Counted from the first letter of the stretch, positions 8,470 through 18,170 are shown. The stretch: 64,000 bases of DNA from Accumulibacter sp964420975 (GCA_964420975.1 CAYQVH010000016.1:1-64000), one strand, 5' to 3'. Notes: generated by a model not told the origin, from the letters alone. Program-made: numbers and translations.

Positions 8470-8528
8470 AGGCGAAAGGCGAGTGACCTTGCAACGGACG
8501 CGGGGTGGTCGGCGCCGCTTGGCGTCGA

Positions 8529-8557
8529 TGGACGCCGGTCAACGTTTGTCCTATGCT
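8529..8557 (+). promoter_or_regulatory. candidate sigma-70 promoter for tamA-tamB
   Basis: TGGACG (8529-8534) and TATGCT (8552-8557) are separated by 17 bp and match the consensus at four of six positions each. Transcription would begin near 8564. That would exclude an upstream ATG at 8553 and favour the tamA start at 8601. Confidence 0.35.
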
Positions 8558-8600
8558 GCATGCGGTTACCGCTGCTGCCAGGCGGCTCCCCCTCCGAGTC

Positions 8601-10304
8601 ATGGCCAAAGTCCTAGTTATCGCGGCGCTGTGGTTTCCGGCGCTGGTGTCCGCCGTCTCGCCGGAACTCGTTGCGCCGGATACGGTTTACCCCTTGCTTG
8701 CCGAGCATGTGTCGCTTTCCGAGGTCGTCGACGCGACGGCGGCGGCGACCAGCGAACGGCGATGGCAGCGCGAGGTGAGCGAGCTGCTGGCGACCGAAGG
8801 GTATTTCACGCCCCGGGTGACACTGCGGCGGGGCGAAGGCGGGTGGCGACTGGAAGTCGATCCCGGACCGCGGTCGTTGATTGGTGAGGTGCAGATCGAA
8901 ATCGAGGGCGAACTCGACGCCGAACGACGCCAGGCCCTGGTTTCCGGCTGGCCATTGAAGAGTGGCCAGCCTTTCCGTCAGGCAAGTTGGGACGCAGCCA
9001 AGTCGGGCCTGCTGGCCGACCTGTTGGCGATCGACTTCGCCGCGGCCCGGATAACGGCAACCCGCGCCGACGTCGACCCGCAGGCGAAGCGGGTCGACCT
9101 GCGGGTTAGCGCCGAGACGGGGCCACGCTACCGCTTTGGCGAGTTGAACATCGCCGGCCTGAGGCGCTACGCGCCCGATTTGGTGGCACGCTTGAACACC
9201 CACGTCAAGCCGGGCGAGCCGTATCGCGAAGAGCGCCTGCTCGCCTTGCAGGCGGCCTTGCAGAGCACCCCCTACTTCGCCTCGGTCAGCGTCACCCTTG
9301 ACCGTGAGGCCGCCGTCGACGGGCCGTCGGCTGACGGCTGGCTGACGGCGCCAGTGCGCGTCCAGATTCGTGAGCGCGCGCCGTATCAAGTGTCGCTCGG
9401 CGTCGGCTACAGCACCAACACCGGTGCCCGCGTCGAGGGCAGTTTTCGTAACAGCGATTTTTTGAACCGCGCCTGGGAGCTGCAGACCGGTGTGCGGCTC
9501 GAACAACTGCGACAGACGGCGTTTGTCGACGCCTTCTTGCCGCCCGGCGAAAGGCTGCAGCGCGACGGTGTCGGCGTTGCCGCCGAAAACTCGGAGATCG
9601 AAAAGCTCGGCATCCGGCGCGTCGGTGTCGGCGCGACGCGCGTCCAGCGGCGTGGAAGTATCGAACAGCGGCTGGGCGTCAACTGGCAACGCGAAAAGGA
9701 ATCGCCCGAAGGCGCACCGGCGACGACCAACCGGGCGCTGACGGCACAGCTTGGGTGGATCTGGCGCCATCTGGCGGACCCGCTTGACCCTGCCGACGGC
9801 GTTTCGTTGCAGTGGCAGCTGGGGGGGGCGAGCAAGCAGCTCCTTTCCGATCAGAACTTCGTGCGCGGCTACCTGCGCTACAGCCAGGGTGTTCTTCTCG
9901 ACGCGCGCAACGCCTTGTTGTTTCGCGGCGAAGTCGGTGCCACGCTGGCGCCGTCGTCGAAAGGCATTCCCCAGGACTTCCTGTTTCGGACCGGCGGCAG
10001 CAACACCGTGCGCGGCTATCCCTATCTCAGTCTCGGCGTCAAGGAAGGGGAAGCCACGGTGGGTGGGCGCTATCTCCTGGTGATGAGTGCCGAGTACACT
10101 CACTGGCTGACTGCCCAATGGGGCGCCGCAGTGTTCGTCGATGCCGGCAACGCGACTGATGACTGGCAGGCGATCAGTCCCGCGCTCGGCTACGGGATGG
10201 GCGCCCGTTGGAAAAGCCCGGCCGGACCTTTGGGGATCGATCTCGCCTACGGGCAGCGCGACGGCTCGCTGCGGCTTGACTTCTCTTTGGCGATCCCCTT
10301 TTGA
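8601..10304 (+). CDS. tamA: autotransporter/translocation assembly outer-membrane protein TamA
   Basis: TamA is an Omp85-family outer-membrane barrel that works with TamB in envelope protein and lipid transport. The chosen ATG gives a classic signal peptide (MAKVLVIAALWFPALVSA), then POTRA-like repeats and a C-terminal 16-strand-type barrel. The barrel carries the conserved TVRGYPYLSLG (Omp85 (V/I)RGY motif) and ends in a terminal Phe (SLAIPF). The length is about 567 residues, close to E. coli TamA (577). An in-frame ATG at 8553 would add 16 residues. The stop overlaps the start of tamB, as expected for a tamAB operon. Confidence 0.93.
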   Translation: MAKVLVIAALWFPALVSAVSPELVAPDTVYPLLAEHVSLSEVVDATAAATSERRWQREVSELLATEGYFTPRVTLRRGEGGWRLEVDPGPRSLIGEVQIEIEGELDAERRQALVSGWPLKSGQPFRQASWDAAKSGLLADLLAIDFAAARITATRADVDPQAKRVDLRVSAETGPRYRFGELNIAGLRRYAPDLVARLNTHVKPGEPYREERLLALQAALQSTPYFASVSVTLDREAAVDGPSADGWLTAPVRVQIRERAPYQVSLGVGYSTNTGARVEGSFRNSDFLNRAWELQTGVRLEQLRQTAFVDAFLPPGERLQRDGVGVAAENSEIEKLGIRRVGVGATRVQRRGSIEQRLGVNWQREKESPEGAPATTNRALTAQLGWIWRHLADPLDPADGVSLQWQLGGASKQLLSDQNFVRGYLRYSQGVLLDARNALLFRGEVGATLAPSSKGIPQDFLFRTGGSNTVRGYPYLSLGVKEGEATVGGRYLLVMSAEYTHWLTAQWGAAVFVDAGNATDDWQAISPALGYGMGARWKSPAGPLGIDLAYGQRDGSLRLDFSLAIPF

Positions 10305-13300
10305 GCAACGAGACGGAATGCTCGGTCGTGGCTGACCCAGCCGTAGAGAAGGACAAGCGCAGGGTGGGGCTGCCAAGGCGTCGCGGGTGGCGATGGCTGT
10401 CGGTTTTGATGGTGATGGTACTGGTGGGCATCGCCTGGCTGGTCGCCAGTGAAGGCGGTTTGCGTCTGACTTGCCGCTTGCTTGTTGATCTGGTGGGCGA
10501 CCAGCTTAAGCTCGACGAACCAGCCGGAACGCTGCTGGGGCCGTTTTCGCTGCACTCGGCGCGCTGGCGTAGCGCAACGCTCGACGTTCAAGCGCGCGAG
10601 CTGGAGGTCGACTGGCGACCATCGGAACTGCTCTCTCGGCGCCTGATGCTTCAACGGCTGACGCTCGCCACGCTGCGCGTCGCCAGCCGTGCCGATGGCG
10701 ATCCGCCGGCGCTCCCGGAGAACTTGCGGCTGCCGCTGTCGCTGCTCATCGATCAGCTCAGCGTCGGGCGAATCGAACTCGGTGACTATGCCTTCCCCGA
10801 CGGACGGGCTGCCGTCGTTGCCGAAGCGATAACCGCCGGCATCGCCAGCGACGACGAGGCGCACCGTGTGTTCGCCGGGCGCGCGCGGGTGGCAGGCGTG
10901 GCCGTCGAGGCGGAGGCGTCCGTGTCCATCGCGCCGCCTTTTGCCTTCAAACTGGACTCGATCCTGGGCGGCGACTTGGGCGAACGGCCGGTCGCCCTGG
11001 TCTTGTCGGGCGGCGGCACACTGGCCGCGGTTACGCTGGACGGGCGACTTCGTGTTTCCGGCGAGACGGTCGGACAACCGCCGGCCGGCCACGTCGTGGC
11101 GCAAATCACCCCGTTTGCCAGGCAGCCGCTGCGCTCGCTGGTGGCCGGCGTCACCGGCCTCGATCCGGCGGCCTGGGTCAATGGTGCGCCGCAGGCGCAG
11201 CTTGACCTCGCGCTCTCCCTGCAGCCGCAGGAGCCGACCGAGGCCGGTCTCGGCGGTCGCCTGACCGTTGTCAACCGGCGGCCCGGGGCCGTCGATCGGG
11301 GTTTACTGCCGATCGTCTCGTTGTCGGCCGAGTTGGCCGGCGAGGGAGGCCCATTGCGTGCCGAAGCACTCGACGTCCGGCTCGCCGGTGGGGGTCGGCT
11401 GACCGGTCGTGCGGCCCTGGACGAGGGAGATCTGGCCTTGAGCGTGATGGCCAGCGCCGTCGACGCTCGGGCGCTGCACAGCGCGCTGCGACGAACGCAA
11501 CTCGCCGGCTCCGTGCACGCGACGCTGAGCCTGCTTCGGCAGCGACTTCACCTCGATCTGCACGATGCTCAGCTGGCCGTTCAGGGCCGCTTGCAGATCG
11601 ATCCGGAAACGGTGTCGCTCGAACAACTGCGCTTCGCCGCCGGTCGGGCGCAGCTACGAGCTGACGGCAGCGTGTCGTTGGCCGGAAGCGGCGTCTTTGC
11701 GCTACAAGGCAGCCTGCGAGACTTCGATCCGAGTCGTTTCGCCCGTTTGCCGTCGGCACAGCTCAACGCCGACTTCGTGCTTCGCGGAAGTCGGCGGCCG
11801 CAGCTTGCCCTGGCCTTGCGTTTTCAGCTGCACGACAGCCGGCTGGAGAAGGAGCCGCTTACGGGCGGCGGCGAGATCGACGTCGCCGGCGAGCGCCTGC
11901 GCAAAGCCGAGGTGGCGCTGGCCGCCGCCGGCAACCGGTTGTCGGCGACCGGGGCTTTTGGCGCCGCTGGAGACCGGTTGCAGGTGACGATCGAGGCGCC
12001 AACGCTTGATCGTCTCGGGATCGCTGGCAACTTCAGCGGGCAGTTGCAACTTGGCGGCAGCGTCAAACTGCCGGAATTGCAGGTGCGCTTCCACTCGGCG
12101 CAGCTGGCGCTTCCCGGCTACGGCGAAATTCGTGGCGGCGACCTGGACGCGCGACTGGCGCCCGGCGACGAGGGCGAACTGGTCGGCAAGCTGCGCCTCG
12201 GCGCCGTCAGCACCGCTGCCGGCACGACCGTACTGCGTGACCTCACGCTCGAAGTCGACGGGGTTCGTCGGGCGCATCGGTTGCAGGGTCGGGCCGAGCT
12301 GCCGGCAAAACGTGGACTGCGCTGGCTGCTTGCGGGCGGCCTGTCGTCGGCGGCTGCCGGATGGACTTGGGCCGGGACGCTCAACGAACTCACGTTGTCG
12401 ACCGCTGGCGACGCCGAGACCCGCTTTCTGCAGTTGTCGGCGCCGATGCCACTGCAGGTCGCCAGCGCTTCGCTGAGCGCTGGGCCGGCGGCGTTTGCCG
12501 GCGATGGGTGGTCATTGCAACTGCAGTCGCTGCGCTACGGACAGCAGCGATGGCAGACCGCAGGCGGCTTCCGGGGGTTGGCGGTGGCCGCGGTCTTGGT
12601 CGAGTTTCCCGAGCTTTTCGGCTCTTCCGTGTCGATGGCGAAGGGCAGTGATGAGGCGCTTCGGGTCGCAGGAGAGTGGGATATCGACACCGCTGGTACG
12701 GGTGATCGATTCGCCCGGCTGCCAGCCGGTCGCGTTCACCTGTGGCGGGAGAGTGGCGATCTCGTGGTCGGCACTTTGCCGCTGGGGCTGCAGGCGGCCG
12801 ACTTGCGATGGCAACTCGGCGGTGGACGCGTCTCGGCTCAAGCCCAGCTGCGTGGCCGCCGCTTGGGCGAAATCAGCGCCGAATGGACTGCCGGAAGTCG
12901 CGGGGATGGATTCATCGACCGTCAGTCGCGTTGGCGAGGAGTCTTGCGCCTGAATGCACCCGATCTGGCGTGGCTTGGCCCCCTGCTGGGTGACGGTTGG
13001 CAGACCGGTGGCCGTCTCGTCGGCGATCTGCTTGTCGACGGTACGCCGGCGCAGCCGCAGATCAGCGGCGAATGGCGCGGCGAGCAATTGGCGGTGCGGG
13101 CGCTTGATCAGGGAATGCGACTGGAACGTGGCCGACTAGTGCTGCAAGTCGCTGGCGGTGGCGGCGGTGACCTTCGCCTCGTCCTCCAGCAACTGCTCTT
13201 CGACAGCGAGCTGCAGCCGATGCCGCGTTCGTTGCTGCTGGACGCACGCCTGGATGGCGCAGCCCTGACGCGCAGCCCAGGCCGGCTCGAAGTCAGCGGC

Positions 13301-14332
13301 GAGCTGCGCACCGGGCAGGCGGACGGTTTCCTGACCGTTCGGGCCGATCGCGTCGGTCTGCTGCAGCGTCCCGAGCAGTGGCTGCTGGCGTCCGGAGAGG
13401 CTCGGCTCAGCATCAAGCAACGCTCGCTCGACGTTCTCGGCAACGTCAGGGCCGACGCCGGCTACTGGCAGCTGGCAAAGAGCTCGACGCCGCAGCTGTC
13501 AGACGACGTTGTTGTCCATCGGCGTGGCGGCGAACGGAAAGCGTCGCTGCCAGCGCGCCTGCTGACGGTCAACCTCGAGGTCGATCTCGGGCGCAACTTT
13601 CACTTTTCCGGGGCCGGCGTCGACAGTCGTCTCGCGGGTACCGTCAAGCTGCACGCGGACGGTGCCGGACTGCCCCGGGCGACGGGAACAATACGCACGC
13701 GCGAGGGACGTTTCGATGCTTACGGACAACACCTGGAGATCGAACGGGGAATTCTCAACTTTCAGGGATTGCTTGACAATCCGGGACTGAACATCGTCGC
13801 CGTGCGCCGCAACCTGCCGGTTGAGGCCGGTGTCGAGGTCACCGGCACGGCGCGCCGGCCGCTGATCAGACTCGTTTCGGACCCCGAAGTGCCTGACGCC
13901 GAGAAGTTGTCCTGGCTGGTGCTCGGACGGGGGCCCGAACAGCAGGGCGGCAAGGACACCGGGGTGTTGATGGCGGCCGCGCAGACGATCCTCGGCGGGC
14001 AGGATGGTGGTCCGCTAAAGGCGATTCAGAGGAGTCTGGGCATCGACGAGTTTGGCGTTCGTTCGGGAACGCTCGACGGCAGTGGGCGTTGGCAAAGCAG
14101 TCGCGTCGCCAGTACCAGCGGTTTTGGCAGCAGCGACACGACAACCGATCAGATTGTCAGCGTTGGCAAGCGTCTGGCCGCCAACGTCGTTCTCAGTTAC
14201 GATCAGTCGCTGAGTGCGGCTGGCAGCGTCGTCAAGCTGACCGTCGACCTGACGCGTAACCTGTCGCTGGTCGGGCGTGCCGGCACCGACACCGGATTCG
14301 ATCTGTTGTGGAACGACCGCTTCGGGCGATAA
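10301..14332 (+). CDS. tamB: translocation/assembly module protein TamB
   Basis: This large (1343-residue) protein has an N-terminal inner-membrane anchor (about residues 32-50 after RRRGWRW), a long beta-rich AsmA/TamB-like body and a C-terminal DUF490 domain. The C-terminal domain includes GLLDNPGLNIVAVRRNLP and the EKLSWLVLGRG signature. TamB spans the periplasm to TamA and is thought to move phospholipid or assist barrel assembly. The start is uncertain: TTG at 10301 overlaps the tamA stop, and GTG at 10328 has GAG and GGA stretches upstream. The two genes form one transcription unit. Confidence 0.93.
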   Translation: MSNETECSVVADPAVEKDKRRVGLPRRRGWRWLSVLMVMVLVGIAWLVASEGGLRLTCRLLVDLVGDQLKLDEPAGTLLGPFSLHSARWRSATLDVQARELEVDWRPSELLSRRLMLQRLTLATLRVASRADGDPPALPENLRLPLSLLIDQLSVGRIELGDYAFPDGRAAVVAEAITAGIASDDEAHRVFAGRARVAGVAVEAEASVSIAPPFAFKLDSILGGDLGERPVALVLSGGGTLAAVTLDGRLRVSGETVGQPPAGHVVAQITPFARQPLRSLVAGVTGLDPAAWVNGAPQAQLDLALSLQPQEPTEAGLGGRLTVVNRRPGAVDRGLLPIVSLSAELAGEGGPLRAEALDVRLAGGGRLTGRAALDEGDLALSVMASAVDARALHSALRRTQLAGSVHATLSLLRQRLHLDLHDAQLAVQGRLQIDPETVSLEQLRFAAGRAQLRADGSVSLAGSGVFALQGSLRDFDPSRFARLPSAQLNADFVLRGSRRPQLALALRFQLHDSRLEKEPLTGGGEIDVAGERLRKAEVALAAAGNRLSATGAFGAAGDRLQVTIEAPTLDRLGIAGNFSGQLQLGGSVKLPELQVRFHSAQLALPGYGEIRGGDLDARLAPGDEGELVGKLRLGAVSTAAGTTVLRDLTLEVDGVRRAHRLQGRAELPAKRGLRWLLAGGLSSAAAGWTWAGTLNELTLSTAGDAETRFLQLSAPMPLQVASASLSAGPAAFAGDGWSLQLQSLRYGQQRWQTAGGFRGLAVAAVLVEFPELFGSSVSMAKGSDEALRVAGEWDIDTAGTGDRFARLPAGRVHLWRESGDLVVGTLPLGLQAADLRWQLGGGRVSAQAQLRGRRLGEISAEWTAGSRGDGFIDRQSRWRGVLRLNAPDLAWLGPLLGDGWQTGGRLVGDLLVDGTPAQPQISGEWRGEQLAVRALDQGMRLERGRLVLQVAGGGGGDLRLVLQQLLFDSELQPMPRSLLLDARLDGAALTRSPGRLEVSGELRTGQADGFLTVRADRVGLLQRPEQWLLASGEARLSIKQRSLDVLGNVRADAGYWQLAKSSTPQLSDDVVVHRRGGERKASLPARLLTVNLEVDLGRNFHFSGAGVDSRLAGTVKLHADGAGLPRATGTIRTREGRFDAYGQHLEIERGILNFQGLLDNPGLNIVAVRRNLPVEAGVEVTGTARRPLIRLVSDPEVPDAEKLSWLVLGRGPEQQGGKDTGVLMAAAQTILGGQDGGPLKAIQRSLGIDEFGVRSGTLDGSGRWQSSRVASTSGFGSSDTTTDQIVSVGKRLAANVVLSYDQSLSAAGSVVKLTVDLTRNLSLVGRAGTDTGFDLLWNDRFGR

Positions 14333-14336
14333 GGCA

Positions 14337-14356
14337 GCAGGTCAGTCGCGACCTGC
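14337..14356 (+). terminator. hairpin just after tamB
   Basis: GCAGGTC (14337-14343) pairs perfectly with GACCTGC (14350-14356) around a 6-nt loop, starting 4 nt after the tamB stop. No T run follows, so it may protect the mRNA end or assist factor-dependent termination rather than act alone. Confidence 0.4.
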
Positions 14357-14428
14357 CCGGTGGCGCGGTTTCGCCCAAGTGGTCGGTGGTCTTGTCGCCG
14401 TTGCTCGAATCCGGGGAGGAAAAGACCG

Positions 14429-14866
14429 ATGCGCTCAGTCGTTCTCGCGGTCATCACGGCCTACCAACGCTACGTATCGCCGTACAAAGGCTTTTCTTGT
14501 GCCTATCGTCACCATACCGGCCGCCCAAGTTGCTCGAAACTCGGATATCGCGCCGTTCGCAGATTGGGCGTCGTCACCGGTCTTGCCGTCCTGCGGCGCC
14601 GACTCGATCGCTGTCGTGAAGCGCATCAACGCCACTCCCTCCCGCGTCGCCGTCCCCACCGTAGCGAACGCGGCGACTGCGATTGTGCTCTGGACCTACC
14701 CTGCGAGTTTGGCGGCGACCTGCCGCGAGGACGTTTCTGGTCGTGGTTGGGCGACTTCGTCAGTTGCTGTGACTGCGGCAGTTGCGATTGGCCGCGGCGC
14801 AAACGGACCGCTGAAGAGGACGAGCGTCGCCGCTATCTTCCTCCACGGCGAGGCGGCGACGTCTGA
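14429..14866 (+). CDS. yidD: YidD-family membrane insertion efficiency factor with a Cys-rich C-terminal extension
   Basis: Residues 1-65 carry the YidD core: ITAYQRYVSPYKG, C24, RPSCSKLGY with C35, and C62. YidD assists YidC/Sec membrane insertion from the cytoplasmic side. The ATG has GGGGAGG 9 nt upstream. The product (145 residues) has a roughly 80-residue tail with seven more cysteines (84, 86, 92, 113, 114, 116, 119) and Arg-rich flanks, which suggests metal binding. It lies after tamB rather than in the usual rpmH-rnpA-yidC cluster. Confidence 0.82.
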   Translation: MRSVVLAVITAYQRYVSPYKGFSCAYRHHTGRPSCSKLGYRAVRRLGVVTGLAVLRRRLDRCREAHQRHSLPRRRPHRSERGDCDCALDLPCEFGGDLPRGRFWSWLGDFVSCCDCGSCDWPRRKRTAEEDERRRYLPPRRGGDV

Positions 14867-14907
14867 ACAGCGCCGCTGACTCCGAGGTTCGAGAGGCTTT
14901 CCCGATG

Positions 14908-14927
14908 ACGGCGTCCGCCGTTTTTTT
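14908..14927 (+). terminator. rho-independent terminator after yidD
   Basis: ACGGC (14908-14912), loop GTCC and GCCGT (14917-14921) form a short GC-rich stem followed at once by a run of seven T (14921-14927). It lies about 40 bp after the yidD stop and closes the tamA-tamB-yidD block. Confidence 0.6.
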
Positions 14928-15028
14928 GCCGATCCGCGCACACGCGGGAATCAAATTGCAGTGTGCCGATCGATGTGTTACATAGGACTATTGCCGTAGA
15001 ACTGAGCTGATGATGGCTCCTCCCGACC

Positions 15029-16267
15029 ATGGTATTTTCATTCTTCAAAAAGTCGGAAAAGAAGATGCCGGTTCGCCCGGCTGCTCCCGGTCGTCCCAGC
15101 GAAGACAGGACGTCCGTTCCGGCAGCGGTGGACGACAAGGCAAAGAGTGCCACGAGTCGGCCCGTGGCCGGACTGCAGAAAGCCGATCTGCCCTTTGCGA
15201 CGCCGGTTGCGCCGACCGACGCGCCGCCGCTGGAACTCAGCGAGTTCGTCTTTAGCGAAGCAGCTCCCGAGTATCAGGTCGAAGTGGATGTCGACCCGAT
15301 CGACGCCGAGGCTGAAGAAGCCGCGATGTTGTACGCCAACGCTCAGGATCGTGCCGTGCGTATGTTGCTGGAGAACTCGATCCACAATCATCGCAACGTC
15401 GCCGGTGAGCGATTGTGGCTGATGCTCTTCGACTTCTTCCGGCTGACTGGGCAGAAAGCGGCTTTCGAGTCGCTCGAGATCGAATACGCGCAGTGCTACG
15501 AAAAATCCCCGCCGGTCTGGCGTGACGTTGCAGCGGTGCCGGCGCGCGCGAAGACGGCTACCGGCACGGTGCTGTTCAAAGGCGAGTTGACGGCTGACAA
15601 CGACGCAGCGTTTGATCTTTTGCGTCAGGCGGTGGACAAAAATACGCAGCTCCGAGTCGATCTTTCCAAGGTTCGCCGCGTTGACGGCACCGGTTGCGAA
15701 CGACTGCTGACGATCCTCTCGCAGGCGCGCAAGGGACGTCGGGAAGTCGAGTTGCTGAACCGGGATCACTTGACGGCGTTGCTTGACGCTCAGGTGGTGG
15801 CTGGCGCTCCCGAGAACCGCGGCTGCTGGTTGTTGCGGCTCGAGTTCTTTCAGCTGCGCGGAGAGCTGGAAGCGTTTGAGGAGCTGGCGATCAACTACGC
15901 AGTGACCTTCGAAATCTCGCCGCCGTCCTGGGAGCCCGAGCGCGTCAAGGACAGCGGCAAGGAACCGTTGTCGATCACCGCGCTGGACGAAGTAAGCACG
16001 GAAACCTATGTCATCAAGGGTGAGGTGAAGTCTTCGCGTTTTGCCGATCTGCTGGCTTACGCCGCCGCCAACGATCCGGTGGTGATCGACTGCGCGGCGG
16101 TGACGCGAATGGACTTTGTCAGCGCCGGGTCGCTGCTCAACGTACTGGCGACGGTCAAGCGCACCGGGCGAGAGATCGTCTTCCGTCATCCCAATTATCT
16201 TGTCGCCGAACTGTTTCGCGTCGTCGGGCTGAGCGGCGTTGCGCAGATCGTTCTGCCTCGCAACTGA
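15029..16267 (+). CDS. double STAS-domain protein upstream of hslVU
   Basis: The 412-residue cytosolic protein starts MVFSFFKKSEKK, followed by a Pro/Ala-rich linker to about residue 85. It contains two STAS-like modules, at about 175-265 (VDLSKVRRVDGTGCERLL) and about 325-412 (VIDCAAVTRMDFVSAGSLL). Each is preceded by a helical region containing LWLMLFDFFRLTG or LRLEFFQLRG. STAS domains act as anti-sigma-antagonist-like or nucleotide-sensing switches; the acceptor position in module 1 is T-G and in module 2 is S-A-G-S. Such genes recur before hslV in betaproteobacteria, but the function is unknown. hslV follows after 32 bp. Confidence 0.75.
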   Translation: MVFSFFKKSEKKMPVRPAAPGRPSEDRTSVPAAVDDKAKSATSRPVAGLQKADLPFATPVAPTDAPPLELSEFVFSEAAPEYQVEVDVDPIDAEAEEAAMLYANAQDRAVRMLLENSIHNHRNVAGERLWLMLFDFFRLTGQKAAFESLEIEYAQCYEKSPPVWRDVAAVPARAKTATGTVLFKGELTADNDAAFDLLRQAVDKNTQLRVDLSKVRRVDGTGCERLLTILSQARKGRREVELLNRDHLTALLDAQVVAGAPENRGCWLLRLEFFQLRGELEAFEELAINYAVTFEISPPSWEPERVKDSGKEPLSITALDEVSTETYVIKGEVKSSRFADLLAYAAANDPVVIDCAAVTRMDFVSAGSLLNVLATVKRTGREIVFRHPNYLVAELFRVVGLSGVAQIVLPRN

Positions 16268-16299
16268 CCACTGACACGACGGGTGGAGAACCGGGTTTG

Positions 16300-16836
16300 A
16301 TGGAGCAGTACCACGGGACGACGATCCTGTCCGTACGTCGCGGGCAACAGGTCGCGATGGGCGGCGACGGCCAGGTGACACTTGGCAACGTGATCATCAA
16401 GGCGAGTGCCCGCAAGGTGAGGCGTATCTTCCAGGGCCGTATCCTGGCGGGCTTCGCCGGCAGCACGGCGGATGCCTTTACTCTATTTGAGCGATTTGAG
16501 GCCAAGCTCGACCTGTATCAAGGCAACCTATTGCGCTCGGCCGTCGAACTCGCCAAGGATTGGCGCAGTGATCGGGCCTTGCGTCGGCTGGAGGCGATGT
16601 TGGCCGTTGCCGATCGGGAAAAGTCTCTGATCATTACCGGGAATGGGGATGTCGTCGAACCCGAGCACGGGATCGTCGCCATCGGTTCCGGGGGCGCCTT
16701 CGCGCATTCGGCGGCGCGGGCGCTGATCGACCACAGTTCGCTCGACGCCACCGAAATCGTCGGTAAGTCGCTGCAGATCGCCAGCGATCTGTGCATCTAC
16801 ACCAATCAACACTTCACGATTGAGACGCTGGAGTAA
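16300..16836 (+). CDS. hslV: ATP-dependent protease peptidase subunit HslV
   Basis: HslV is the proteasome-like peptidase that works with HslU. The start MEQYHGTTI gives a six-residue propeptide, and the mature protein begins with the catalytic Thr of TTILSVRR. GDGQVTLGN, AGFAGSTADAFTLFERFE and IGSGGAFA are conserved. The ATG at 16300 is chosen over an adjacent TTG at 16297. hslU follows 2 bp after the stop. Confidence 0.97.
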   Translation: MEQYHGTTILSVRRGQQVAMGGDGQVTLGNVIIKASARKVRRIFQGRILAGFAGSTADAFTLFERFEAKLDLYQGNLLRSAVELAKDWRSDRALRRLEAMLAVADREKSLIITGNGDVVEPEHGIVAIGSGGAFAHSAARALIDHSSLDATEIVGKSLQIASDLCIYTNQHFTIETLE

Positions 16837-16838
16837 GC

Positions 16839-18170
16839 ATGTCGGCGATGACCCCGCAGGAAATCGTTTCTGAGCTCGACAAGCACATCGTCGGCCAAGG
16901 CAAGGCCAAGAAGGCGGTTGCGATCGCCCTGCGCAATCGCTGGCGGCGCGCGCAGGTGGCCGAACCCCTGCGGCAGGAGATCACGCCGAAAAACATTCTC
17001 ATGATCGGACCGACGGGCGTCGGCAAGACCGAGATTGCGCGCCGCCTGGCGCGACTCGCCAATGCGCCGTTCATCAAGGTCGAAGCGAGCAAGTTCACCG
17101 AGGTCGGCTACGTCGGGCGTGACGTCGAGACGATCATCCGGGATTTGGTCGAAATCGCCGTCAAGAGTGGTCGCGAGCAGGCGATGCAGGGAGTTCGTCA
17201 GCGTGCCGAAGACGCCGCCGAGGAGCGGATCCTCGATGCCCTGCTGCCGCCGGCTCGCGGCAGCTTCTTCAACGATGCGCAGTCCGGTGACGAACGGGCG
17301 ACCCGCCAGAAGTTTCGCAAAAAGCTGCGCGAGGGCGAACTCGACGACAAGGAAATCGAGGTCGAGGTTGCTGCGCCGTCGATGCAGGCGGAAATCTTTG
17401 CACCGCCGGGAATGGAGGAACTGACGGCGCAGATTCAGGGCATGTTCCAGAGCATTGGCGGTGGACGCAAGAAATCGCGCAAGCTGAAGATTGCCGACGC
17501 GCACAAGTTGTTGATCGACGAGGAAGCGGCGAAACAGGTCAACGACGAGGAGGTCAAGCTCGAAGCAGTGCGCAACGTCGAACAGAACGGCATCGTCTTT
17601 CTCGACGAAATCGACAAGATTGCCTCACGCAGCGACACGCATGGCATCGACGTTTCCCGTCAGGGCGTGCAGCGCGACTTGTTGCCGCTGGTCGAAGGGA
17701 CGACGGTGTCGACCAAGTACGGGATGATCCGCACCGACCACGTTCTCTTCATCGCCAGCGGAGCGTTTCATCTGGCCAAGCCGTCGGACCTGATTCCCGA
17801 GTTGCAGGGGCGGTTTCCGATTCGCGTCGAGCTCGATTCGCTTTCGGTCGCCGATTTCGAATGCATCCTGACGCAGACCGACGCGTGCCTGACCAAACAG
17901 TATCAGGCTCTGCTGGCGACCGAAGGCGTCAGCCTTGATTTCACTCGCGATGGCATTCGCCGTCTCGCCGAAACCGCGTGGTCGGTCAACGAAAGAACCG
18001 AGAATATCGGCGCCCGGCGACTCTATACCGTGATGGAGCGGCTGCTCGAGGAAGTGTCGTTCTCGGCGGGTAAACGCGGATGCGAAACGTTGTCGGTCGA
18101 TGCCGGCTACGTTGACAGTCGCCTCGGCGAACTGGCGCAGAACGAAGATCTGTCGCGCTACGTCCTATAG
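16839..18170 (+). CDS. hslU: ATP-dependent protease ATPase subunit HslU
   Basis: HslU is the AAA+ unfoldase of the HslUV protease, active in the cytosol on misfolded and heat-shock substrates. The 443-residue protein has Walker A GPTGVGKTE (about residue 54 onward), Walker B IVFLDEIDK, the acidic I-domain insertion between them, and the C-terminal docking end LSRYVL that inserts into HslV. The gene pair is compact and likely co-transcribed with the STAS gene. Confidence 0.98.
   Translation: MSAMTPQEIVSELDKHIVGQGKAKKAVAIALRNRWRRAQVAEPLRQEITPKNILMIGPTGVGKTEIARRLARLANAPFIKVEASKFTEVGYVGRDVETIIRDLVEIAVKSGREQAMQGVRQRAEDAAEERILDALLPPARGSFFNDAQSGDERATRQKFRKKLREGELDDKEIEVEVAAPSMQAEIFAPPGMEELTAQIQGMFQSIGGGRKKSRKLKIADAHKLLIDEEAAKQVNDEEVKLEAVRNVEQNGIVFLDEIDKIASRSDTHGIDVSRQGVQRDLLPLVEGTTVSTKYGMIRTDHVLFIASGAFHLAKPSDLIPELQGRFPIRVELDSLSVADFECILTQTDACLTKQYQALLATEGVSLDFTRDGIRRLAETAWSVNERTENIGARRLYTVMERLLEEVSFSAGKRGCETLSVDAGYVDSRLGELAQNEDLSRYVL

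Noticed and set aside
8613..10376. 587-residue minus-strand ORF
   Set aside because: It is the antisense shadow of tamA, which carries the Omp85 motifs and barrel end; long antisense ORFs are common in GC-rich DNA.
15038..16381. 447-residue minus-strand ORF
   Set aside because: Antisense shadow of the STAS gene; no motif and poor protein character.
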